The notes under the pieces were generated by a model, which worked only from the letters and a program-made list of their open reading frames with translations, did no database searches and was not told the origin of the DNA. A stretch of 40,083 bases of DNA from Poseidonibacter ostreae (GTDB lineage: Bacteria; Campylobacterota; Campylobacteria; Campylobacterales; Arcobacteraceae), in contig NZ_WFKI01000023.1 of assembly GCF_009208055.1 (NCBI RefSeq), positions 1 through 40,083 of the forward strand, in the 5' to 3' direction. The position numbers and the translations under genes are program-made. Positions 15,832 to 23,647 of this stretch are shown here, in pieces. The first letter of the stretch is position 1; every line of letters starts with the position of its first letter.

Positions 15832-16207
15832 TTTATTAAAAAAACTTCAAGATGCACAAAAAACTAGTAAAAAAGATTTAAAGAAAAATATCAATACAAA
15901 TAATGCTTTTGGAACATTAACAGATGATGAAATATCTTATGTACTAGCTCTAAGAGCAAAAAAAGCTAGAATATCATCAAATCAAACCCAAAGTGAGTTT
16001 AGTAAAAAAGCTAAATTAAGCTCTGCAACAACATATTCAAATTTTGAACAAAATGGAAGAATATCATTGATAAATTTTATAAAAGTTATGAGAAGCTTTG
16101 GACGATTAGATGAACTTGAAAACCTATTAAATGAAACAGTGAAAGAAAAAATAAATAAATTTGATACAAAAGAAAAACAAAGAGTGAAAAAGGTCAAAAA
16201 ACTTTAA
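15824..16207 (+). CDS. HipB-like XRE family DNA-binding antitoxin
   Basis: The 127-residue basic protein contains an XRE helix-turn-helix at about residues 45-90. Readable blocks are LRAKKARISSNQTQSEFSKK, AKLSSATTYSNFEQNGRISL and INFIKVMRSFGRLDELENLL, the pattern of transcriptional regulators paired with HipA. The start is a GTG at 15824 with a strong AAGGAG site 6 bases upstream, inside the end of hipA. The N-terminal 30 residues (Lys-rich) and the C-terminal KKVKKL tail flank the domain. It probably neutralises HipA and represses the hipA promoter through the inverted repeat at 14511-14557. Confidence 0.8.
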   Translation: MSDLLKKLQDAQKTSKKDLKKNINTNNAFGTLTDDEISYVLALRAKKARISSNQTQSEFSKKAKLSSATTYSNFEQNGRISLINFIKVMRSFGRLDELENLLNETVKEKINKFDTKEKQRVKKVKKL

Positions 16208-16215
16208 AGTAAATC

Positions 16216-16224
16216 TGCTATTAT
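16216..16224 (+). promoter_or_regulatory. Candidate extended -10 for the ThiF-like gene
   Basis: TGCTATTAT (TG at 16216-16217, TATTAT at 16219-16224) lies 52 bases before the ATG at 16276. The surrounding 20 bases closely resemble the hipA promoter (TGCTATaATTACAAATATA versus TGCTATtATTACAAATATA). The similarity may mean the same regulator acts at both sites, or may be chance in AT-rich DNA. Confidence 0.45.
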
Positions 16225-16275
16225 TACAAATATACATAATAAATATAAACTATACTTAATTAATAAGGATTTAAA

Positions 16276-16956
16276 ATGAGCGAAGCACATGAGTTTTTTA
16301 ACAGACAAATAAAACTTTGGGGTGAAGAGACACAAGATTCACTTGCAAATAAAAAAGTAGCCATTATAGGAAGTGGAGGGCTTGGATGTTCACTTGCTAT
16401 AGCACTTGGGGCTTCAGGAATTGGAGAGTTTGCTTTTGTCGATTTTGATGAAGTAGGTGTTCACAATATTCATAGACAAATTGGTTTTAAAGTTGGTGAT
16501 GATGGAAAATTTAAGGCAGATGTCTTAAAAGAACTAGTTGAGTCAAGATGCCCTTATACGAAAGTGACTTCTTATATAGAAAGTTTTCAAGATTTTGCAA
16601 AAAGAGGTTTAGAGTTTGATTTAATTATTGATGGAACGGATAATCTTCCAACAAGAGCAGATATAAATGAATATTGTATAGCGAATAATCAAGCTTGGAT
16701 TTATGGTTCTGTTGAAGAGTTTCATGGTCAAGTTTGTTTCTTTGAAAAAGCATCTTATGAAGCAGTTTTTCAAGTAAATGATAGAAAACCAAATGGAATT
16801 GCTTGTCCAATTGTTATGCATATAGCTTCACTTCAAGCTAACTTAGCAATTAGACATCTTACAGGACTTCCTGTGAAAAAAGATATTCTTTACTACTTAT
16901 CTTTTGATAATGAGGGTGTTTTAGACACTAAAAGATTTAACCTTCCAACTTCTTAA
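16276..16956 (+). CDS. ThiF/MoeB/HesA family adenylyltransferase-like protein
   Basis: E1-like enzymes of this family adenylate the C-terminus of ThiS/MoaD-type sulfur carriers. The 226-residue protein has the nucleotide loop IIGSGGLGCSLA (about 30-41), acidic FVDFDEVGVHNIHRQIGF (54-71) with Asp56, Asn64 and Arg67, and LIIDGTDNLPTR. The pair of CxxC zinc motifs normally found in MoeB and ThiF is not present: only a single Cys remains in GIACPIV and the first pair is replaced. No carrier-protein gene is adjacent. The partner and product are therefore uncertain. An AAGGA site precedes the ATG. Confidence 0.8.
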   Translation: MSEAHEFFNRQIKLWGEETQDSLANKKVAIIGSGGLGCSLAIALGASGIGEFAFVDFDEVGVHNIHRQIGFKVGDDGKFKADVLKELVESRCPYTKVTSYIESFQDFAKRGLEFDLIIDGTDNLPTRADINEYCIANNQAWIYGSVEEFHGQVCFFEKASYEAVFQVNDRKPNGIACPIVMHIASLQANLAIRHLTGLPVKKDILYYLSFDNEGVLDTKRFNLPTS

Positions 16957-16959
16957 TAA

Positions 16960-16987
16960 AAAGAAGTGTTATTTTTAACACTTCTTT
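16960..16987. terminator. Hairpin terminator after the ThiF-like gene
   Basis: AAAGAAGTGTTA (16960-16971) pairs with TAACACTTCTTT (16976-16987), a 12-bp stem with a TTTT loop, starting four bases after the stop codon. The 3' arm is T-rich but no long T-run follows. It probably separates this gene from carB. Confidence 0.65.
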
Positions 16988-17044
16988 ATTCTAACTTGAT
17001 ATTTAAAACTCTTTTATCTAACCGAATTTTAAGCACTTTATAGA

Positions 17045-17050
17045 TATAAT
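17045..17050 (+). promoter_or_regulatory. Candidate -10 element for carB
   Basis: A consensus TATAAT lies 35 bases before the carB ATG and downstream of the hairpin at 16960-16987, so it is well placed for an independent carB promoter. No clear -35 is seen. Confidence 0.5.
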
Positions 17051-17085
17051 CTCCAAATTTATAAAAATATATATGGGGAATTTTT

Positions 17086-20000
17086 ATGCCAAAAAGAGAA
17101 GATATAAAGTCTATTTTACTAATCGGTTCTGGTCCAATTGTTATTGGCCAAGCATGTGAGTTTGATTACTCAGGTACTCAAGCTACTAAAACATTGAAAG
17201 AGCTAGGATATAGAGTTGTTTTAATTAATTCAAATCCAGCAACTATTATGACAGATCCAGAGTTTGCTGACAGAACTTACATAGAACCAATCACTGAAGA
17301 AATGGTTGCAAAAATTATTGAAAAAGAAAATATTGATGCTATTTTACCAACAATGGGTGGACAAACAGCACTTAATGTTGCTACTTCTATGTATGATAAA
17401 GGTATGCTTGAGGGTGTACAATTCCTTGGAGCGCATCCTGATGCTATTAAAAAAGGTGAAGATAGACATCTTTTTAATGAAGCAATGATTAAAATTGGTA
17501 TGGATTTACCAAAAAGTGCTAATGCCTATACTGTTGATGAAGCAATAGCAAAAGCAAAAGAGATTGGATTCCCAGTAATTTCTAGAGCTTCATTTACACT
17601 AGCTGGTGGTGGTTCTGGTGTTGCTTATAATATGGAAGAATTCAAACTTTTAGCAGAAGCTGGAATTGATGCTTCTCCTATTAATGAGATTGAAATTATG
17701 GAATCTATGCTTGGTTGGAAAGAGTATGAGATGGAAGTTATCAGAGATAGAAAAGATAACTGTATTATTGTATGTTCAATTGAAAATCTTGACCCAATGG
17801 GTGTTCATACAGGTGACTCAACTACAATTGCACCAGCACTTACACTTACAGATAAAGAATACCAAGATATGAGAAATGCTTCTTTTGCAATTTTAAGAGA
17901 AATTGGTGTTGATACTGGTGGATCAAACGTACAATTCTCAATTTGTCCAAATACAGGAAGAATGATTGTAATTGAAATGAATCCAAGAGTTTCTAGATCT
18001 TCTGCACTTGCTTCTAAAGCAACTGGTTATCCTATTGCAAAAGTTGCAACACTTTTAGCAGTTGGATTTACTTTAGATGAAATTGAAAATGACATTACTG
18101 GTACAACTGCATCATTTGAGCCAGTAATTGATTATATTGTTACAAAAATACCTCGGTTTACTTTTGAAAAATTCCCTAAAGCTGATTCTACTTTAACAAC
18201 TGGTATGAAATCAGTTGGTGAAGTTATGTCTATGGGTAGAACATTTAATGAATCAATCCAAAAAGCATTATGTTCACTTGAAACTGGTTTAGTAGGTTTT
18301 GATTCTATTTCTACAGATTTAGAACTAATTAAAAAAGAGATTAGAAGACCAAACTGTGATAGATTATTATACTTAATGGATGGGATGAGACAAGGTCTTT
18401 CAAATGAAGAAATATTTGATCTTTGTAAAGTAGATCCATGGTTCTTAACTAAATATAGAGAGATGTATAATATTGAAAAATCAATTGATACATCAATTTT
18501 AACAAATGAAGAAGCAATGAGAAATGCTAAAACAAATGGTTTCTCTGATGCAATGATTGCAAGACTTATTGGTAAAACTGAAGAAGATATTTATACTGCA
18601 AGAAAAACTTTAGATGTAAACTTTGAATATAATGAAGTTGATACTTGTGCTGCGGAGTTTAAAGCTCTTACTCCATATCTTTATTCAACTACAAATATTA
18701 CAAAGTTACCAAAAGTTCAAAAGCCTGAATCAAATGATAAAAAAGTTATGATTATTGGTGGTGGACCAAATAGAATTGGTCAAGGTATTGAGTTTGATTA
18801 TTGTTGTGTGCATGCTTCATTTGCTTTAAATGAAATGGGTATTAAAACTATTATGTATAACTGTAATCCTGAAACTGTATCAACAGATTATGATACATCA
18901 GATATCTTATACTTTGAACCAATTGATTTTGAACACGTAAGAGCAGTAATAGAAAATGAGAAACCAGATGGTGTTATTGTACACTTTGGTGGACAAACTC
19001 CATTAAAATTAGCAAATGCATTAACAGATGCCGGAGCTAATATTATTGGTACGACTGCTGAAGTTATTGATTTAGCTGAAGATAGAAAGAAGTTCTCTAA
19101 ATTTGTTGAAAAAGCTGGTTTATTACAACCAGAAAATGGAACGGCTGTTGAAGTTACAGAAGCTATTGAAATTGCAGAAAAGATTGGATATCCAGTACTT
19201 GTACGTCCTTCATTTGTACTTGGTGGAAGAGGAATGAGAATTGTTTACTCAACAAGTGAGTTAAAACAATATATGGATGAAGCTGTTTCTGTATCTAATG
19301 ATGCACCAGTATTAATTGATAAATTCTTAGATAGAGCTATTGAACTTGATGTTGATTGTATTTGTGATGGAAAAGAAGTATATATTGGTGGAATTATGCA
19401 ACATATTGAAGAAGCTGGTGTTCACTCAGGTGATTCAGCTTGTTCTTTACCTCCAATTTCAATTTCAGATGAATTAATTAAAGAGTTAGAAACAAAAACA
19501 AAAAATATGGCATTAGGTCTTGGTGTAGTAGGGTTAATGAATACTCAATATGCAATTCACAAAGGTCAAATTTATTTAATTGAAGTAAATCCAAGAGCAT
19601 CTAGAACAGTTCCTTTTGTATCAAAAGCAACTGGAATGCCTTTAGCAAAAGTTGCAACTAGAGTTATGTGGGGTGAGAGCTTAAGAGTTGCTCTTGATAC
19701 TTATAATTCTGACTTAATATGGGAAGATAATGGTGTATTAAAACCAATATTAAAAGACCATGTTGCTGTAAAAGAAGCTGTATTCCCATTTAATAAGTTA
19801 AGTGGTTCAGATATGATTTTAACACCTGAAATGAAATCAACTGGTGAAGTAATGGGTATTTCTGATAGTTTTGGTGAGTCTTACGCAAAAGCACAAAGTG
19901 CTGCTAAGAATGATTTACCAACTGAAGGGAAGGTATTTATCTCTTTATGTGATTTAGATAAAGAGTTTGCTGCTAAAATTGCAGAGGGATTAGTTGCTCA

Positions 20001-20328
20001 AGGGTTTACAGTAGTTGCTACTGGTGGAACTCATAAGACTATTAAAAATGCTGGAATTGAGTGTGAGAAAGTATTAAAAATTTCTGAAGGACGACCAAAT
20101 GTAACTGATTCTATTGCAAATGGTGAGATTGCATTAGCATTTAATACTTCAGATGGAAAAGAATCATCAAAAGATGATGGTAAAAACATAAGACGTGCAG
20201 TATTAAAAGAAAATGTTCCTTATGTTACAACTGCTGCAGCTGCACTTGCTTGTGTTGAAGCAATGGCTGTATTAAATAAAAAAGATGGATTAGGTGTTAA
20301 GTCTATCCAAGAGTTCTTAAACGACTAA
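17086..20328 (+). CDS. carB: Carbamoyl-phosphate synthase large subunit
   Basis: CarB makes carbamoyl phosphate from bicarbonate, ammonia (delivered from CarA) and two ATP, feeding arginine and pyrimidine synthesis. The 1080-residue protein is full length. The N-terminal carboxyphosphate half starts MPKREDIKSILLIGSGPIVI and contains EFDYSGTQATK and the ATP-grasp EMNPRVSRSSALASKATGYP. The second half repeats this pattern with IIGGGPNRIGQGIEFDY and EVNPRASRTVPFVSKATGMP. The C-terminal MGS-like allosteric domain (about residue 940 onward) has TGGTHKTIKNAGI. A GGGGAA site precedes the ATG. carA is not in the window. Codon use looks more conserved and less AT-extreme than in the flanking accessory genes. 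Confidence 0.97.
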   Translation: MPKREDIKSILLIGSGPIVIGQACEFDYSGTQATKTLKELGYRVVLINSNPATIMTDPEFADRTYIEPITEEMVAKIIEKENIDAILPTMGGQTALNVATSMYDKGMLEGVQFLGAHPDAIKKGEDRHLFNEAMIKIGMDLPKSANAYTVDEAIAKAKEIGFPVISRASFTLAGGGSGVAYNMEEFKLLAEAGIDASPINEIEIMESMLGWKEYEMEVIRDRKDNCIIVCSIENLDPMGVHTGDSTTIAPALTLTDKEYQDMRNASFAILREIGVDTGGSNVQFSICPNTGRMIVIEMNPRVSRSSALASKATGYPIAKVATLLAVGFTLDEIENDITGTTASFEPVIDYIVTKIPRFTFEKFPKADSTLTTGMKSVGEVMSMGRTFNESIQKALCSLETGLVGFDSISTDLELIKKEIRRPNCDRLLYLMDGMRQGLSNEEIFDLCKVDPWFLTKYREMYNIEKSIDTSILTNEEAMRNAKTNGFSDAMIARLIGKTEEDIYTARKTLDVNFEYNEVDTCAAEFKALTPYLYSTTNITKLPKVQKPESNDKKVMIIGGGPNRIGQGIEFDYCCVHASFALNEMGIKTIMYNCNPETVSTDYDTSDILYFEPIDFEHVRAVIENEKPDGVIVHFGGQTPLKLANALTDAGANIIGTTAEVIDLAEDRKKFSKFVEKAGLLQPENGTAVEVTEAIEIAEKIGYPVLVRPSFVLGGRGMRIVYSTSELKQYMDEAVSVSNDAPVLIDKFLDRAIELDVDCICDGKEVYIGGIMQHIEEAGVHSGDSACSLPPISISDELIKELETKTKNMALGLGVVGLMNTQYAIHKGQIYLIEVNPRASRTVPFVSKATGMPLAKVATRVMWGESLRVALDTYNSDLIWEDNGVLKPILKDHVAVKEAVFPFNKLSGSDMILTPEMKSTGEVMGISDSFGESYAKAQSAAKNDLPTEGKVFISLCDLDKEFAAKIAEGLVAQGFTVVATGGTHKTIKNAGIECEKVLKISEGRPNVTDSIANGEIALAFNTSDGKESSKDDGKNIRRAVLKENVPYVTTAAAALACVEAMAVLNKKDGLGVKSIQEFLND

Positions 20329-20336
20329 ATTCTTTT

Positions 20337-20780
20337 ATGGATTCATCTTTAGTTTATCTAGTTCAAACTGATACAACAGTTGGTTTTTCATCTTCAAATG
20401 ATGAAAAACTTTCTGTTATAAAACAAAGACCAAAATCAAAAAAGATACTTCATACAGTAGATTCTTTTAAAACCTTACAAAAATATACACGAGTTCCTAA
20501 AAAATATAGAAAACAAGTACGAAAGTCATCTTTAACAACTTTTATTTATCCAAATGAAAAATCCTTTAGAGTTATAAAAAAAGAGGATAATTTTTATGAT
20601 TTTATACATAAATTTGGAATTTTGTATTCTACTTCTGCTAATAAAACATCTAAAAACTTTGAAAAAGAGTTTGCATTATCAAGTGCAGATATTATTGTGG
20701 AAGATAAAAATAACTTTTTTGAAAGTAGTGCTTCTAAAATTATTAAACTCTCAAAGACCTCTTTAAAACACATTAGATAG
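20337..20780 (+). CDS. Sua5/YciO/YrdC/YwlC family protein, short form
   Basis: The 147-residue protein has the YrdC-domain markers YLVQTDTTVGFSS, the basic IKQRPKSKK motif and YSTSANKTSK (the S-x-N motif), ending with SSADIIVED and SSASKIIKLSK. Full-length TsaC/Sua5 makes threonylcarbamoyl-AMP for the t6A modification of tRNA; these are about 180 residues or longer. This short version retains the nucleotide-pocket motifs but may be a paralogue with a different role. It lies 8 bases after carB without a clear ribosome site, so its translation probably depends on carB. Confidence 0.8.
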   Translation: MDSSLVYLVQTDTTVGFSSSNDEKLSVIKQRPKSKKILHTVDSFKTLQKYTRVPKKYRKQVRKSSLTTFIYPNEKSFRVIKKEDNFYDFIHKFGILYSTSANKTSKNFEKEFALSSADIIVEDKNNFFESSASKIIKLSKTSLKHIR

Positions 20781-20891
20781 AATAAATTAAATTATTTATC
20801 AACATAAAACATTTAAATAACTTAATTAGGTAAGAAATAATTAAGTATTTAAATATTAATATTAGATTATAAATAAATAAAAGGTTTGATA

Positions 20892-22181
20892 ATGTTTTTA
20901 TACAGAGAAAAAGAAATAAATCTTTTAAATGAAGATTTTGATAAGCCAAACTCAACAATAAATTTTATTTTCGGAAGAAGAAAAGTTGGAAAATCATCTT
21001 TATTAAATGAATACACAAGAGATAAAAAAACTTTATATTTAGTATCCTTTGAAACAATGAAAACTTTGTTAATTAAAGAGTTCAAAAAAACAATAGATAG
21101 TTTTTTTGATAATAAAAATACAGAAAAAATCTTGACAATTGAAAATCTATTTCTTTACTTATCAAAAAATAAAATTAGTGAGAAAACTGTAATTGTTCTA
21201 GAAGATATGCATAATTTAATAAAAATTGATAAAGATTTTTTAATAAATTTTAATACATATTGGAATAAATATTTAAAATATATGAATATACAATTTATTA
21301 TTACTTCTTCTTTATTACCAAATAATTTTGATACATTGCAAATATCTAAAAGTGTTGATAATAAAATAAGACTAGAATCTTTAAGTTTTAATACTATCAA
21401 AAAACTTTTACCAAATCTTAGTAGAGATGACAAAATGTATGTATATGCTGCATTTGGAACTAATCCTAAATATCTTAGTTTATATAATGAAAATAAAGAT
21501 TTTCTTATGAATATAAAAGATAACTTTTTAACATATAGTAGCTTTTTATATAATGAGGGAATGAATTTAATCAAAAAAGATTTAGCTGATGCTGTTACTT
21601 ATTCCTCAATTCTTTACTCAATTTCAATGGGTAATAATAAAATAGGGGATATTGCAAAATTTCTTGATTTAAAATCTTCTTATCTTACACGATATATACA
21701 AAAATTAGTTGATCTTATGATTATAAAAAAAGAAATACCAATTAATGAAAAAGCAGAAAAAACTAAATTTGGTAGATATGAAATTGAAGATAATTTTTTA
21801 AAATTTTGGTTTTGTTATGTATATCCAAATGCAAATAGTATAAATTCAAATAATTTCTATGATATTCTTAAACATATCAAATTAGATTTTACAGAAAGAC
21901 TTGTTTTTGATGCTTATAAAAAATATACATTAGAAATAATAGAAGAGGATATAGAATCTTTTTTCAAATATAAACCTAAAAAAATTGGATCATGGTGGAA
22001 TAATAAAGAATTTGAAATAGATTTTGTTGCATATGATTCTACTACAATTACATTTGTTGATTGTAAATGGAAAGATTATGAGAATATTCAGAGTGAATAT
22101 AAGTCCTTGGAACATAAATCTAAATACTTTGATACACAATTAAAGAAAGAATATATAGTTTTTTCAAATAAAAAAGACTAA
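20892..22181 (+). CDS. DUF234-type AAA ATPase with C-terminal PD-(D/E)xK-like nuclease domain
   Basis: The ATG at 20892 is chosen over a TTG at 20886 because AAGG lies 7 bases before it; this gives about 429 residues. Domains in order: a P-loop ATPase of the archaeal-type family (Walker A FGRRKVGKSSLL, Walker B TVIVLEDMH, sensor-like QFIITSS); a winged helix (GNNKIGDIAKFLDLKSSY, then LTRYIQKLVDLMIIKKE); and a DUF234 C-terminus with FGRYEIEDNFLKFWFCYVYP. A nuclease-like site follows, with E and D in NNKEFEIDFVAYD and DxK in FVDCKWKD. The function is unknown; family members are frequent in mobile or poorly conserved regions. The gene is single, extremely AT-rich, and adjacent to tRNA-Glu, which hints at acquisition. 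Confidence 0.85.
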   Translation: MFLYREKEINLLNEDFDKPNSTINFIFGRRKVGKSSLLNEYTRDKKTLYLVSFETMKTLLIKEFKKTIDSFFDNKNTEKILTIENLFLYLSKNKISEKTVIVLEDMHNLIKIDKDFLINFNTYWNKYLKYMNIQFIITSSLLPNNFDTLQISKSVDNKIRLESLSFNTIKKLLPNLSRDDKMYVYAAFGTNPKYLSLYNENKDFLMNIKDNFLTYSSFLYNEGMNLIKKDLADAVTYSSILYSISMGNNKIGDIAKFLDLKSSYLTRYIQKLVDLMIIKKEIPINEKAEKTKFGRYEIEDNFLKFWFCYVYPNANSINSNNFYDILKHIKLDFTERLVFDAYKKYTLEIIEEDIESFFKYKPKKIGSWWNNKEFEIDFVAYDSTTITFVDCKWKDYENIQSEYKSLEHKSKYFDTQLKKEYIVFSNKKD

Positions 22182-22219
22182 GTTGTCATAGTTTAAGCAA
22201 GTATAAACTCAAAGTAACT

Positions 22220-22225
22220 TATAAT
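22220..22225 (+). promoter_or_regulatory. Candidate -10 element for tRNA-Glu
   Basis: TATAAT lies 18 bases before the first base of tRNA-Glu, at a spacing that would start transcription about 12 bases upstream of the mature 5' end. This is a pattern match only. Confidence 0.45.
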
Positions 22226-22243
22226 TTCAATCTTATAAAATAT

Positions 22244-22319
22244 GACCCCGTCGTCTAGCGGCCAAGGACCTCAGGATTTCCTCCTGATGACAGAAGTTCA
22301 AATCTTCTCGGGGTCGCCA
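22244..22319 (+). tRNA. tRNA-Glu (anticodon TTC)
   Basis: The cloverleaf is complete at 76 bases with the CCA encoded. The acceptor GACCCCG (22244-22250) pairs with CGGGGTC (22309-22315); discriminator G22316; CCA 22317-22319. The D arm is GTC/GAC. The anticodon stem TCAGG/CCTGA encloses the loop ATTTCCT with TTC at 22278-22280. The T arm is AGAAG/CTTCT with loop TTCAAAT. Base 37, just 3' of the anticodon, is C (22281), where a purine, usually A, is expected; bases 32 and 38 are A and T. The gene sits between the DUF234 ATPase and tesA, 51 bases before the latter. Confidence 0.96.
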
Positions 22320-22370
22320 ATTTCAATTTTTATTAATAGACAATTTTTATCATTTTAGATAAAATTCTGC

Positions 22371-22985
22371 ATGAAAAAAATAATACTAATACTGTTTTTA
22401 ATAAACATACAAATAATAAGTGCAAACACAAGCACTAAATCTAATACAATTCTATTTTTAGGTGATTCTTTAACAGAGGGCTTAGGAGTAAATAAAGAAG
22501 AAGCCTTTCCAAAACTTGTTGAAACTTTAATCAAAAATAAACTCAAAGAAGATATTACTGTTATAAATGGTGGCGTAAGTGGTTCAACTACAAGTGATGG
22601 GCTTTCACGTCTTAAATGGTATTTAAAAAAGAAGCCTTATATAGTTTTCTTAGCCCTTGGTGCAAATGATGGATTAAGAGGATTAAACCTTGAATCTAGT
22701 CAAAAGAATTTAGAAGAGATTATAAAGCACGCTCAAGAAGCAAATGCCAAAGTTTTACTTGCCGGTATGCTAATCCCTCCTAATTATGGTCCAGAATATA
22801 CACAGCGTTTTAAAAAGATGTATGAAGAAATAAAGGTTAAATACACTCTAGAATCTATGCCTTTTTTATTAAAAGGAGTTGCTGGAGTTAAAGAGTTAAA
22901 CCAAAGAGATGGAATTCATCCAAATGTTGATGGTCATAAATATATTGCAAAAGAAGTTTTTGAATTTTTAAAGGAAAAATTATAA
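22371..22985 (+). CDS. tesA: SGNH/GDSL arylesterase or lysophospholipase (TesA-like)
   Basis: The 204-residue protein has a signal peptide (residues 1-18, MKKIILILFLINIQIISA) and the four SGNH blocks: LFLGDSLTEGLG with catalytic Ser33, INGGVSGSTT with oxyanion Gly, ALGANDGLRG with Asn, and RDGIHPNVDGH with Asp and His. It is a periplasmic esterase, thioesterase or lysophospholipase of the TesA type; the natural substrate is not known. It overlaps the ABC ATPase gene by one base, forming the tesA-ybbA-ybbP arrangement also found in E. coli (there partly divergent), so co-transcription is likely here. Confidence 0.88.
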   Translation: MKKIILILFLINIQIISANTSTKSNTILFLGDSLTEGLGVNKEEAFPKLVETLIKNKLKEDITVINGGVSGSTTSDGLSRLKWYLKKKPYIVFLALGANDGLRGLNLESSQKNLEEIIKHAQEANAKVLLAGMLIPPNYGPEYTQRFKKMYEEIKVKYTLESMPFLLKGVAGVKELNQRDGIHPNVDGHKYIAKEVFEFLKEKL

Positions 22986-23647
22986 TGTTAGAATTAAAAT
23001 CACTAAAAAAAGCCTATCTTCAAGGCTCACAAAAAGTTGAAATATTCGAAAATCTAAATTTTCATTTAAAAGAGGGGCAAAGAGTTGCTATTATGGGAAA
23101 ATCAGGAAGTGGTAAATCAACTCTTCTTTCTCTAATCTCAGGAATTATTAAAGCAGACGAGGGTGATATTACTTTAAATTCTGTTTCATATAAAGATTTA
23201 CAAGAGGGTGAATTAAATGATTTTAGAGCCACTAATATTGGCTTTATTTTCCAAAACTTTCATTTAGTTTCTTATTTAAATGCCTTAGAAAATGTGATGC
23301 TTCCTGCAAAAGTTTGTAATATTGCAAATGCAAAAGAAAAAGCAATTGATCTTTTAAAAAGTGTAGGGCTTTCACATAGATTAGATCACTTGCCGTCACA
23401 ACTAAGTGGAGGTGAGAAACAACGAGTGGCAATTGCAAGAGCGCTTATTCATAATCCAAAAATCATATTAGCAGATGAACCAAGTGGAAACTTAGATGAA
23501 GAAACAGGTATTGCAGTTATGGATAAACTTTTTGAGTTAATCAAGCAAAATAACACTACATTGATTTTAGTAACTCACTCAAAAGATGTAGCATTACGTT
23601 GTGAAAAAACTTATGAACTACATTCAGGAAATCTAAATAAATGTTAG
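22985..23647 (+). CDS. ybbA: ABC transporter ATP-binding protein (LolD/YbbA-like)
   Basis: The 220-residue ATPase has Walker A MGKSGSGKSTLL (about 37-46), a Q-loop GFIFQNFHLVSYL, the signature LSGGEKQRVAIARAL, Walker B IILADEPSGNLDE and the H-loop LVTHSKDVA. The 'F.FQ.fhLv..l.a.eNV' wording and length place it with LolD/MacB/YbbA ATPases that drive FtsX-type permeases without transporting through a classic channel. It forms a pair with the permease gene, which starts 7 bases before its stop. Confidence 0.92.
   Translation: MLELKSLKKAYLQGSQKVEIFENLNFHLKEGQRVAIMGKSGSGKSTLLSLISGIIKADEGDITLNSVSYKDLQEGELNDFRATNIGFIFQNFHLVSYLNALENVMLPAKVCNIANAKEKAIDLLKSVGLSHRLDHLPSQLSGGEKQRVAIARALIHNPKIILADEPSGNLDEETGIAVMDKLFELIKQNNTTLILVTHSKDVALRCEKTYELHSGNLNKC

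Noticed and set aside
17306..17872. Short plus-strand frames inside carB
   Set aside because: They are Leu/Met-rich out-of-frame readings of a full-length, highly conserved gene.
22244..22319. Use of tRNA-Glu as an integration site with an attachment repeat
   Set aside because: No second copy of the tRNA 3' end and no integrase gene was found in the window.
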